Shown piece after piece: positions 21,407 to 28,907 of a stretch of DNA of 64,000 nucleotides. The stretch lies in contig NZ_HG964451.1 of NCBI RefSeq assembly GCF_000612725.1, positions 186,001 to 250,000 on the forward strand, written 5' to 3'. The notes under the pieces are model-generated. The model saw only the letters and a list, made by a program, of their open reading frames with translations, was not told the origin of the DNA and did not search any database. The DNA is from Mycolicibacterium austroafricanum. GTDB taxonomy: Bacteria; Actinomycetota; Actinomycetes; Mycobacteriales; Mycobacteriaceae. Each line of letters begins with the position of its first letter. Position 1 is the first letter of the stretch. A program made the translations under genes and the position numbers.

Positions 21407-21655
21407 AGTAGCTTTGGCCCTACTCTCGATAACTGATGACGCGGGCGTCAGGCTCGGCTGAGGATTTGTTAATAACCTCCATCAATCGTTGTCCACGATC
21501 ATCGCAGGGGCGTAGGGTGGCGAACAGGTTGAATTCACAGCCTTTGGAAACGTCATCGTCACACGCGACCGAACGGTCACGCAGGCTTTGAGAATCTAGG
21601 GCCCACTTGACGTGAACCCCAGCACGAAATCCGCACTCCAGATTGGAGCCCAACC

Positions 21656-22099
21656 GTGCCTCACGTCCCAGATCAACACCCGGCGCCGCCGGCCCCCGTC
21701 TCCGACAACGTCGTCTGCCACACGGCGCGCTTCGAAACGCGCTGGCCGCAACCGGACACGGCGATCGTGTCCGGACTCGGCGAGCTCGACGCGGCCAACG
21801 GCATCGACTTCGTCGGCTACGCGCTTCGCCATTCCGACAGAGCGCACTGGCTCGTCGTCGACCTCTCCGGGTTGACGTTCTTCTCCACCGCCGGCTTCTC
21901 GGCGCTGCACACGCTCAACGTGCAATGCGTCAGCGAGGACATCCGGTGGGCGCTGGTGCCCAGCAAGGCCGTCGACCGCCTGCTGCGCATCTGCGACCCG
22001 GACCACGCGTTGCCGACGTGCGCCGACGTGCCCACCGCGCTCACCGTGGTACAGCAGGAGCCTCCGCGCTCACTCCAACTGGTCGCGGAGTCGCGCTAG
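21656..22099 (+). CDS. STAS-domain protein, probable anti-anti-sigma factor
   Basis: 147 residues, GTG start with GGAG upstream. The STAS fold shows in TAIVSGLGELDAANG, LVVDLSGLTFFSTAGFSALHTL and VPSKAVDRLLRI. The Ser-Thr in FFSTAGF occupies the phosphorylation-site position of SpoIIAA-like antagonists, which bind unphosphorylated to anti-sigma kinases of the RsbW type. The last 30 bases overlap the 3' end of sigF on the opposite strand, so expression of one may affect the other by antisense transcription. Partner RsbW is encoded next to sigF. Confidence 0.8.
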   Translation: MPHVPDQHPAPPAPVSDNVVCHTARFETRWPQPDTAIVSGLGELDAANGIDFVGYALRHSDRAHWLVVDLSGLTFFSTAGFSALHTLNVQCVSEDIRWALVPSKAVDRLLRICDPDHALPTCADVPTALTVVQQEPPRSLQLVAESR

Positions 22100-22858
22100 G
22101 GACTTGGCCAGCAGCCGGGACACGTGCATCTGCGAGATGCCGACCCGCTCGGCGATCTGAGTCTGCGTCATCGACTCGAAGAACCGCAGCGCCAGCACGG
22201 TGCGTTCGCGCTCGGGCAGCGCCGCCAGCAGCGGCCGCAGCGCCTCGCGGTTCTCGATCTGATCCAGGGACAGGTCGACGTCGCCGAGCGTGTCGGCGAT
22301 CGCGGGCGCATCCTCGTTGCCGCTGCCGCCGCTGTCGATAGACAACGTGTTGTAGGAGCTGCCCGCGACCAGGCCCTCGACCACCTCGTCGCGGTCCATC
22401 TCCAGCTCGGCGGCCAGCTCGGTGGCCGTCGGCGCCCGCCCCAGCCGCTGCGACAGCTCGGCCGTCGCCGCGCCCAGCCGCAGATGCAGCTCCTTGAGCC
22501 GGCGCGGCACCTTCACCGACCAGCTGTTGTCACGGAAGTGCCTGCGAACCTCACCCATGATGGTCGGCACCGCGAACGACACGAAATCCGAACCGGCGTT
22601 GACATCGAACCGGATCACGGCGTTGACCAGCCCGACGCGTGCGACCTGAACGAGGTCGTCACGCGGCTCGCCGCGGCCGTCGAAACGGCGGGCGATGTGA
22701 TCGGCCAACGGCAGGCAGCGCTCCACGATGCGGTCACGCTGACGCTGAAACGCCGCCGTCCCCTCCTCGAGCTCGGCCAGCTCGCGGAACATCGGGGCAA
22801 CGTCCGCGTACTCCGAGCCCGATCGTGACGACGAACCCTGGGACGACGACCGGGTCAC
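22070..22858 (-). CDS. sigF: RNA polymerase sigma factor SigF
   Basis: 262 residues, GTG start overlapping the rsbW stop by four bases. Region 2 (DDLVQVARVGLVNAVIRFD, FVSFAVPTIMGEVRRHFRD), region 3 (VPRRLKELHLRLGAAT) and region 4 (LPERERTVLALRFFESMTQTQIAERVGISQMHVSRLLAKSL) are complete, as in group 3 stress sigma factors. In mycobacteria SigF directs stationary-phase, stress and pigment genes from GTTT-N15/17-GGGTA promoters and is held by RsbW. The arrangement rsbW-sigF is conserved, but usfY lies 2.3 kb away here. Confidence 0.96.
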   Translation of the reverse strand: MTRSSSQGSSSRSGSEYADVAPMFRELAELEEGTAAFQRQRDRIVERCLPLADHIARRFDGRGEPRDDLVQVARVGLVNAVIRFDVNAGSDFVSFAVPTIMGEVRRHFRDNSWSVKVPRRLKELHLRLGAATAELSQRLGRAPTATELAAELEMDRDEVVEGLVAGSSYNTLSIDSGGSGNEDAPAIADTLGDVDLSLDQIENREALRPLLAALPERERTVLALRFFESMTQTQIAERVGISQMHVSRLLAKSLARLRDQLE

Positions 22859-23289
22859 TGCAACGAACTCGCTCGCCTTGTCGTCATGGAGATGCCGAAG
22901 ACCTCACCGTCACCCACCGACCGGCCGTCTGAGAACGTCTTGACGTCATCGGTCAGCGAACTCAGCACATGCCAGCTGAAGCTGCCCGGCGCCAGGATGT
23001 CGGTGCTGTCGCAGGTCGTCGACGCGTGCACCACCAGCGCGTCGGGCTGCGGGTCCACCACCACCAGCAGGGTGGAGTCGGGCACCGCGGACCGGATCAG
23101 CCGGGTGCATGCCTCGTCGACAGCCAGCCGCAGATCGGCGACGGCGTCGAAATCGAGATCTTCGAAGGTGCCGATCGCGGCCACCAGCGTGCGCAGCACC
23201 GCCAGATTCTCCAGCGTTGCCGCGACGCGCAGTTCTACCGACTGCGCGCCTTGACGCCGCCCGTTGATGTGGCTCGCAACATCGGCCAT
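22855..23289 (-). CDS. rsbW: Anti-sigma factor of SigF (RsbW/UsfX)
   Basis: 144 residues from the ATG at 23289, preceded by GGGAGG with good spacing; an extension to 23346 is not supported. The HATPase-like core appears as DADLRLAVDEACTRLI-type and APGSFSWHVLSSLTDDVKTF motifs, close to the remembered UsfX sequence. It binds SigF and releases it when an unphosphorylated STAS antagonist is present. It is translationally coupled to sigF. Within the N-box the usual second Asn is replaced by a Thr-Arg pair, as in mycobacterial UsfX, so kinase activity may be weak. Confidence 0.92.
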   Translation of the reverse strand: MADVASHINGRRQGAQSVELRVAATLENLAVLRTLVAAIGTFEDLDFDAVADLRLAVDEACTRLIRSAVPDSTLLVVVDPQPDALVVHASTTCDSTDILAPGSFSWHVLSSLTDDVKTFSDGRSVGDGEVFGISMTTRRASSLQ

Positions 23290-23363
23290 CTGACCTCCCA
23301 AAAGCTTCCCAGCGAGATTACCCCAGCCTGATCGGCCGTTATCCATGGACGCTCCGGGCTTCC

Positions 23364-23389
23364 GTTAGCTGCCGACCGGTGCGGGGTAA
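23364..23389 (+). promoter_or_regulatory. Candidate SigF-dependent promoter
   Basis: GTTA (23364-23367), 16 bp spacer and GGGTAA (23384-23389) fit the mycobacterial SigF consensus GTTT-N15/17-GGGTA with one mismatch. It reads away from sigF-rsbW toward the 42-residue membrane protein at 23399. Confidence 0.55.
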
Positions 23390-23398
23390 CCGAGGACC

Positions 23399-23527
23399 AT
23401 GGACCAGAACACCGACCCGTTGCGCCGCATCCTGGTGATCGTGGGGATCGTTCTCGCGGTCCTTCTGCTGGCGGGCGTGGCGCTTTATACCGCCGCATTC
23501 CTGATCTTGGCGCCGATGATGCAGTGA
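23399..23527 (+). CDS. 42-residue single-pass membrane protein
   Basis: MDQNTDPLRRILVIVG opens a hydrophilic start followed by one long hydrophobic helix (residues 11-40) and a MMQ end. The ATG is ten bases past a SigF-like -10 element and three bases after GAGGA. Codon use is fully GC-rich at third positions. It is divergent from rsbW and upstream of a CsbD gene, consistent with a SigF-regulated small envelope protein. Not recognised beyond this. Confidence 0.6.
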   Translation: MDQNTDPLRRILVIVGIVLAVLLLAGVALYTAAFLILAPMMQ

Positions 23528-23627
23528 CGCGGCCGCTCGGGTTGTCTTCATGGTGCCGCTGTCATACCCCACCAGCGGTGTCGGCCAAACCCTCTGCGCG
23601 TTGCGGTTGAGCGTGGTTCCGGTCACC

Positions 23628-23653
23628 GTTTAGCGCTCGATCGGGCCGGGAAG
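23628..23653 (+). promoter_or_regulatory. Weak SigF-like promoter before the CsbD gene
   Basis: GTTT (23628-23631), 16 bp spacer, GGGAAG (23648-23653). The -35 is perfect but the -10 deviates from GGGTAT at two or three positions; position 60 bp before the ATG is plausible. Confidence 0.35.
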
Positions 23654-23715
23654 CCTTGGAGTGGCTCACCGAAGGGGCACCGAAGCCCCATTCACCGATC
23701 GAGCGAAAGGCAATC

Positions 23716-23952
23716 ATGACCGAGAAGAACAGTGGCCCCGAAGAAGGCATCAAGGGCATCGTCGAGGACGTGAAGGGTAAGGCCAAGGAAACGGTCGGTA
23801 CCGTCACGGGTCGTGACGACATGGTCCGCGAGGGCAAGGCCCAGCAGGACAAGGCCGACGCGCAGCAGGACGCCGCCAAGAAGGAAGCCGAGGCCGAGTC
23901 GGCCCGCGCCGGCGCCGCCGCTGCCGAGAAGCGCCAGGAAGCCAACCAGTAG
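23716..23952 (+). CDS. CsbD-family stress protein
   Basis: 78 residues from the ATG at 23716 with GAAAGG upstream. The CsbD core is GIKGIVEDVKGKAKETVGTVTGRDDMVREGKAQQDKADA, followed by an Ala/Glu/Lys coiled tail. CsbD proteins are small, hydrophilic and induced by general-stress sigma factors; their biochemical role is not known. Location beside the sigF operon and a possible SigF promoter agree with this. The hairpin at 23968 ends the unit. Confidence 0.88.
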   Translation: MTEKNSGPEEGIKGIVEDVKGKAKETVGTVTGRDDMVREGKAQQDKADAQQDAAKKEAEAESARAGAAAAEKRQEANQ

Positions 23953-23967
23953 AGCCTCCTCCTCGAC

Positions 23968-23995
23968 GGGTCCAGCCGGGAAACCGGTTGGGCCC
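23968..23995 (+). terminator. Hairpin terminator after the CsbD gene
   Basis: GGGTCCAGCCGG pairs with CCGGTTGGGCCC (two G-U pairs as RNA) around a GAAA tetraloop, 15 bases after the stop, followed by GTTGTTGTTT. Confidence 0.75.
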
Positions 23996-24020
23996 GTTGT
24001 TGTTTGGCGGTGGGGCCGCT

Positions 24021-24127
24021 GCTCGGCGTGGCTGGCCTGGCCTGGCCTGGCTTGGCTTGGGCGTTGGCTTGGCTTGGGCTTGGCTGGCTTGGTCTTGACT
24101 GGCCTGGGCTTGGGCGTGGGCGTTTGG
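24021..24127. repeat. Low-complexity GGCTTGG/GGCCTGG tract
   Basis: Irregular head-to-tail copies of GGCTTGG, GGCCTGG and GGGCTTGGGC run from the CsbD terminator up to the palindrome array. Shorter pieces of the same tract (GGGCGTTGGCGTT) recur between the array units. No coding character. Confidence 0.7.
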
Positions 24128-24612
24128 GCTTAGGCCGCGAGATTGCCATCAGGGCCGTGGCCGCCGTCGCCTCCGCGGCCATGGCCGCAATCTCGGCGTG
24201 TAACCGCGCCGGGCGAAAGGCCTCAGTGACCCGGCCTCGGCTTGGGCTTAGGCCGCGAGATTGCCATCAGGGCCGTCGCCGCCGTCGCTTCCGCGGCAAC
24301 GGCCGCAATCTCGGCGTGTAACCGCGCCGGGCGAAGGCCTCACTGACCCGGGCCTGGGCTTGGGCGTTGGCGTTGGCGTTTTGGCTTAGGCCGCGAGATT
24401 GCCTTCAGGGCCGTGGCCGCCGTCGCTTCCGCGGCCGTGGCCGCAATCTCGGCGTGTAACCGCGCCGGGCGAAGGCCTCAGTGACCCGGGCTTAGGCCGC
24501 TTGGGCTTAGGCCGCGAGATTGCCATCAGGGCCGTCGCCGCCGTCGCTTCCGCGGCAACGGCCGCAATCTCGGCGTGTAACCGCGCCGGGCGAAGGCCTC
24601 AGTGACCCGGGC
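24128..24612. repeat. Tandem array of four palindromic units derived from the nuclease gene's 3' end
   Basis: Units begin with GCTTAGGCCGCGAGATTGCC at 24128, 24246, 24384 and 24505 (periods 118, 138 and 121 bp). Each holds arms GCCGCGAGATTGC / GCCGCAATCTCGGC around a GCCGTCGCCGCCGTCGC-type centre, then a segment ending GCCTCAGTGACCCGG. The fourth unit is the 3' end of the nuclease gene at 24526-25410, so the first three look like partial duplications of that end plus its terminal repeat. Spacers contain the GGCTTGG tract. Confidence 0.88.
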
Positions 24613-25525
24613 TTGGATGAATTCCGGCGAATGCTCTTTGACGACCTTGATGTCGATCCAGCCCCGACTCTCGATGCGCTCGGCGCGGCCGATGTCGTAC
24701 ACGTACGTCTTGCGGTCCTCGTTGTGGTGGGCACCCTCGTAGTCGAGGCCGATCATCGGCTCGTCGTAGCCCATGTCGAGGTAGGCCACGTCGCGGCCTT
24801 CCCCCACCTTGATCTGAGTCCGCACCGGATCGAGCCAGGTGTCGACAAGAAGCAACCGCAGCCGGGACTCCCGTGGCGACTGCGCGCCACCGTCCATCAG
24901 ACTCAGCGACTTGACGGCCCTGCGCATCCCGCGCGCCCCGGGGTAGCGCTGCGCCAGGGTCAACACGTCGACGGCCTTGACGTCGGTCGCGTTGGCCAGC
25001 GCGTCGAGCCGTGCCACCGCCGGGTTCCGCCTCAGGTGCCGGGCCAGGTCGAACGCGGTGCGCTCCGGCGTCGTCACCAACATGCCTGCGATACCGGTGA
25101 CCTCGTCGCCGTCGATCCGCTCGTTGCGGACGACGACCCCCGGCGGCGGGCGACCGCACCGCCAAATCAATTCGATCGGCACCTCGGCGTCGACCCATTT
25201 GGCGCCGTGCAGAGCCGCTGCCGCGGCGCCGGCGATCACGGCACCACGACCCGACCACAGCCACGCAGCGATCGTGCGGTCCCGCAAGGACAATTGGGAC
25301 GCGGCGGGCACGTACACGTCCGGAAAGATGCGGCGGTAATTCCACCGCAATGCCGACCGCGTCAGCGCGCCCGCGGCCAACGCCTCGCTACCGATGAACA
25401 CCCTGCCCATGCGGCGGATATTCGTCGACGGCGCAGACAAGTTGCGGCGTTAGGCCTCGAGATTGCGGCCAGGGCTGTGGACAACCGAGCAGCCACGGCC
25501 CTCAGCGCAATCTCGCGGCCTAAGC
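24505..25525 (-). mobile_element. Candidate palindrome-bounded nuclease element A
   Basis: A 1,021 bp unit with inverted ends at 24505-24535 and 25495-25525 that match at 28 of 31 positions (GCTTAGGCCGCGAGATTGC at the outside). It holds one gene, a DUF559-type nuclease. Its right end is a palindrome by itself and abuts three GCGGCTTAGG direct repeats reaching the usfY stop. It separates rsbW from usfY, which are adjacent in M. tuberculosis. Mobility is inferred; no target duplication was identified. Confidence 0.55.
24526..25410 (-). CDS. DUF559-type PD-(D/E)XK nuclease with AbiEi-like N-terminus (copy A)
   Basis: 294 residues from the ATG at 25410, chosen because MGRVFIGSEALAAG aligns with the start of copy B; an ATG at 25440 is possible. 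The N-terminal region resembles the AbiEi/winged-helix part (ALTRSALRWNYRRIFPDVYVP, AAAALHGAKWVD). The C-terminal nuclease core has GGAQSPRESRLRLLL, then LDMGYDEPMIGLDYEGAHH, supplying the Glu, Asp and Glu-x-Glu positions; the first residue after LD-Y is Glu where copy B has Asp. The last 25 codons lie in the terminal palindrome, giving a basic Arg-rich tail unlike copy B. DNA cleavage is inferred from the fold. Confidence 0.75.
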   Translation of the reverse strand: MGRVFIGSEALAAGALTRSALRWNYRRIFPDVYVPAASQLSLRDRTIAAWLWSGRGAVIAGAAAAALHGAKWVDAEVPIELIWRCGRPPPGVVVRNERIDGDEVTGIAGMLVTTPERTAFDLARHLRRNPAVARLDALANATDVKAVDVLTLAQRYPGARGMRRAVKSLSLMDGGAQSPRESRLRLLLVDTWLDPVRTQIKVGEGRDVAYLDMGYDEPMIGLDYEGAHHNEDRKTYVYDIGRAERIESRGWIDIKVVKEHSPEFIQARVTEAFARRGYTPRLRPLPRKRRRRRP

Positions 25526-25560
25526 CGCTCGCGACCTAAGCCGCACGTGGCCTAAGCCGC
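25452..25560. repeat. Right terminal palindrome of element A with subterminal GCGGCTTAGG repeats
   Basis: TAGGCCTCGAGATTGCGGCC and its imperfect complement (ending GCAATCTCGCGGCCTA) form a hairpin of about 70 bp around TGTGGACAAC. Three copies of CCTAAGCCGC follow at 16 bp period up to the base before the usfY stop codon. The TGTGGACAAC core is also found just after the left palindrome of element B. Confidence 0.8.
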
Positions 25561-25869
25561 TCAGCTGTTGGGCCGCTGCCGCGGCACACCGGGATGCTGG
25601 GCGTACCAGAGGTCTTCGAGGTGGCGGACGCGGTGGTGCTCGATCATCAGCCAGCCGCCGCCCACCACGAAGCCCGCCAAGCCGAGCGCGCCGAGCATGA
25701 CGCCGACGTCGTGATTGACCGTGGCGAACGCCGCGAGGGCAGAGACGAAACTGACGAGCGCGAGACCGATCACCACGAGCCCCGGCATGATCTTGTTGTC
25801 CTTCATCGACTCACCTGCGTGCGGGCGCGTAGTCCGCACATGGTCGACGGGATCGTTGGGACCCTTCAT
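25561..25869 (-). CDS. usfY: UsfY-like membrane protein
   Basis: 102 residues from the ATG at 25869 with AAGGAG six bases upstream. DPVDHVRTTRPHAGES at the N-terminus is the UsfY hallmark, followed by two membrane helices (about 28-52 and 55-75) and a HHRVRHLEDLWYAQHPGVPRQRP tail close to remembered M. tuberculosis UsfY. It normally heads the usfX-sigF operon; here element A lies between usfY and rsbW, so co-transcription with sigF must be interrupted or must read through. Function unknown. Confidence 0.88.
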   Translation of the reverse strand: MKGPNDPVDHVRTTRPHAGESMKDNKIMPGLVVIGLALVSFVSALAAFATVNHDVGVMLGALGLAGFVVGGGWLMIEHHRVRHLEDLWYAQHPGVPRQRPNS

Positions 25870-25901
25870 CGGTAACTCCTTAGAACTACCCCTCCAGTGT
25901 G

Positions 25902-26276
25902 CTACCGCCAGGGCAGCGAAGGAAGACTCAAAACGGCGCTGAGCACCATCAGAGCCAGAAGGATCCACCCGGCGGTCTGCCGGGCCCACCGGGCGCTGTG
26001 CTCGCGACGCCGGAAGCTGCGCACGATCGACCACAGACCACCGACGAGCAGGATGGCCGGCGCACCGAGCGCGAGCATCGCCCGCTGCGACGCGCCGCAA
26101 CCGGCGGCCTGGGCGAGCGACCCGGTGCATGTCCCGATCCACACCATCGCGACGAAGAGGAACGTCGCGCCTGCGGCCGCGAAGCCCAGCCCGGTCCGGA
26201 CCGCGTCGCGCACGCCGGGCTCGGAATAGTCGGCACCACGGCGCAGCTCGCGACTGTGGTGGGACAGATCCGTCAT
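25902..26276 (-). CDS. Rv3289c-like membrane protein
   Basis: 124 residues with a hydrophilic N-terminus, then three hydrophobic segments (about 28-50, 66-85 and 102-120). Two Cys flank a short loop between the first two helices (GTCTGSLAQAAGCG). It precedes usfY by 32 bp on the same strand, as in the lat-Rv3289c-usfY-usfX-sigF order remembered for M. tuberculosis. No enzymatic motif. The upstream region holds a 7-copy repeat. Confidence 0.82.
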   Translation of the reverse strand: MTDLSHHSRELRRGADYSEPGVRDAVRTGLGFAAAGATFLFVAMVWIGTCTGSLAQAAGCGASQRAMLALGAPAILLVGGLWSIVRSFRRREHSARWARQTAGWILLALMVLSAVLSLPSLPWR

Positions 26277-26331
26277 CGCGTGGTCTCCGGTTCAAGCAGG
26301 CAGGTGGTTTGCCGGGAGTTCCCCGGCGCCT

Positions 26332-26464
26332 GCGCGGGTAAACCCGACATGCGCAGGTAAACCCCACCTGCGCAGGTAAACCGGACCTCCGCAGGTAAAC
26401 CCCACCTGCGCAGGTAAACCCGGCCTCCGCAGGTGAACCCGACCTGCGCGGGTAAACCCGACCT
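26332..26464. repeat. Tandem repeat, seven copies of 19 bp
   Basis: Seven 19 bp units of the form SCGCRGGTAAACCCSACCT run without gaps, differing at a few positions. The array fills the divergent promoter region between the Rv3289c-like gene (start 26276) and the Mrr-type nuclease gene (start 26492). It could act as a VNTR that changes promoter spacing. Confidence 0.93.
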
Positions 26465-26491
26465 GTCGGGGCCGTTGCCTACGATGCGGCC

Positions 26492-27046
26492 GTGACAAGG
26501 CTGCGGTGGAAGCTGTTCATGGCGTGGGGTCTCGCCGCGGGCAGCACTGCCTACCTGGCCGGCGCCGGACCCGGGTGGAGTGTGCTGGTGGCGTTGCTGG
26601 CCCCGATGGCCACGGTCGCGACGCCGCGATTCGTCCGCGCCGCCGTCGTCGGGGCGACCACCCCGGGCGCCCGCGAACGGGCCGTCGACGCGGACATGTC
26701 GGGCACCGAATTCGAGGACCACATCGCGCGGATCGCGCGCAGCTGCGGGGTTCCGGTGATCATGACGCCGCTGACCGGCGACTGGGGCGTCGACCTGATC
26801 GTCGGCCATCGGCCCCACCGGCTGGCCGTGCAGTGCAAACGGCAGTCACGGCCGGTCGGCTCAGGCGCGGTGCAGGAGGTTGTCGCCGGCGCGCCGATGC
26901 AGGACTGCACTCAGACGATGGTCGTCACCAATCACGAATTCACCCCGGCGGCACGGAAACTGGCCGAACTGCACGGATGCGAGCTGGTCGGCGGCGCGGA
27001 CCTGCCGCGGCTGCGCTCGACGATCCGCAGGCTCACATCGTCCTAG
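26492..27046 (+). CDS. Membrane-anchored Mrr-type restriction endonuclease-like protein
   Basis: 184 residues, GTG start. Two hydrophobic N-terminal segments (about 8-25 and 28-48) precede the Mrr_cat domain: GTEFEDHIARIARSCG, GDWGVDLIV and the AVQCKRQ strand give Glu, Asp and Gln-x-Lys of the PD-(D/E)XK site, then VVTNHEFTPAARKLAELHGCELV. Mrr enzymes cut modified DNA; membrane-anchored small versions are common in actinobacteria and their substrates are not known. Its stop is one base from a 63 bp palindrome (27048). Confidence 0.82.
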   Translation: MTRLRWKLFMAWGLAAGSTAYLAGAGPGWSVLVALLAPMATVATPRFVRAAVVGATTPGARERAVDADMSGTEFEDHIARIARSCGVPVIMTPLTGDWGVDLIVGHRPHRLAVQCKRQSRPVGSGAVQEVVAGAPMQDCTQTMVVTNHEFTPAARKLAELHGCELVGGADLPRLRSTIRRLTSS

Positions 27047-27047
27047 G

Positions 27048-27110
27048 CGCCGAAATTGCATTCCACGTTGCCATTTCGCGGTTTTCCCCGCGCGGAATGC
27101 AATTTCGGCG
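27048..27110. repeat. Solo intergenic palindrome R1
   Basis: Perfect 17 bp arms (CGCCGAAATTGCATTCC and complement) enclose 29 bases. It fills the gap between the convergent stops of the Mrr-type gene (27046) and lat (27115). The arms match those of element B. The centre differs from the other copies. Confidence 0.93.
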
Positions 27111-27114
27111 GATC

Positions 27115-28476
<1,362 letters not shown>

Positions 28477-28482
28477 ACGCCG

Positions 28483-28488
28483 ATTTTA
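28483..28488 (-). promoter_or_regulatory. -10 element of a leaderless lat transcript
   Basis: Minus-strand TAAAAT ends six bases before the GTG start codon, the standard mycobacterial leaderless layout. No clear -35. Confidence 0.55.
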
Positions 28489-28907
28489 GCTCATTTTTTA
28501 CGGCACAGCAGCCCACTGAACCGATAATCATCCGGCTATCGGTGTGCCGCCCGACTGTGTCTCCCGGCACACACTCGCCGGTGTTCACCTCCGATCCACA
28601 CGACCGCAAGTCGCCGTTCACCGGATCCGGCGAACATGGCGAGGATCGACTGCCCAGCGAGGTGGTCGTGCCGACTGCTTCGACCGTCACCGCGGTCTTT
28701 GCGCGCCTACGATTGAACATCTGGCACGTCGTCGCGGCGAGTGACGACTTGTCGGTGTGGCACCACGAAGGGAAGGGCACTCATCGCGAAGCGGTCGGAC
28801 CGGCAGATGGTCGCCGGTGAATTGGTCCTACGGTGGGTGGTCGAGGTGACGCGATCCAGGCGGGCAATGCACCCGACGATGCCGTGGCGCAGTGCAGGGC
28901 GGCCGTC
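28489..28907. other. Intergenic stretch between lat and the P-type ATPase
   Basis: About 420 bases without a convincing gene. A plus-strand frame ending at 28820 has some mycobacterial codon bias but no start site or family motif. The AT-rich segment near 28480-28540 holds the lat promoter. Confidence 0.45.

Noticed and set aside
24128..24612. Possible CRISPR array
   Set aside because: Units are 118-138 bp, repeat nearly their entire length and derive from an adjacent gene end; there are no short repeats with unique spacers and no cas genes.
24520..25539. Plus-strand frame of about 340 codons opposite the nuclease gene of element A
   Set aside because: It is the complement of a gene with clear family motifs; composition is typical of an antisense shadow in GC-rich DNA.
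26332..26464. Possible CRISPR array or rho-independent element at the 19 bp repeats
   Set aside because: Units are contiguous with no spacers, so it is a simple tandem repeat.
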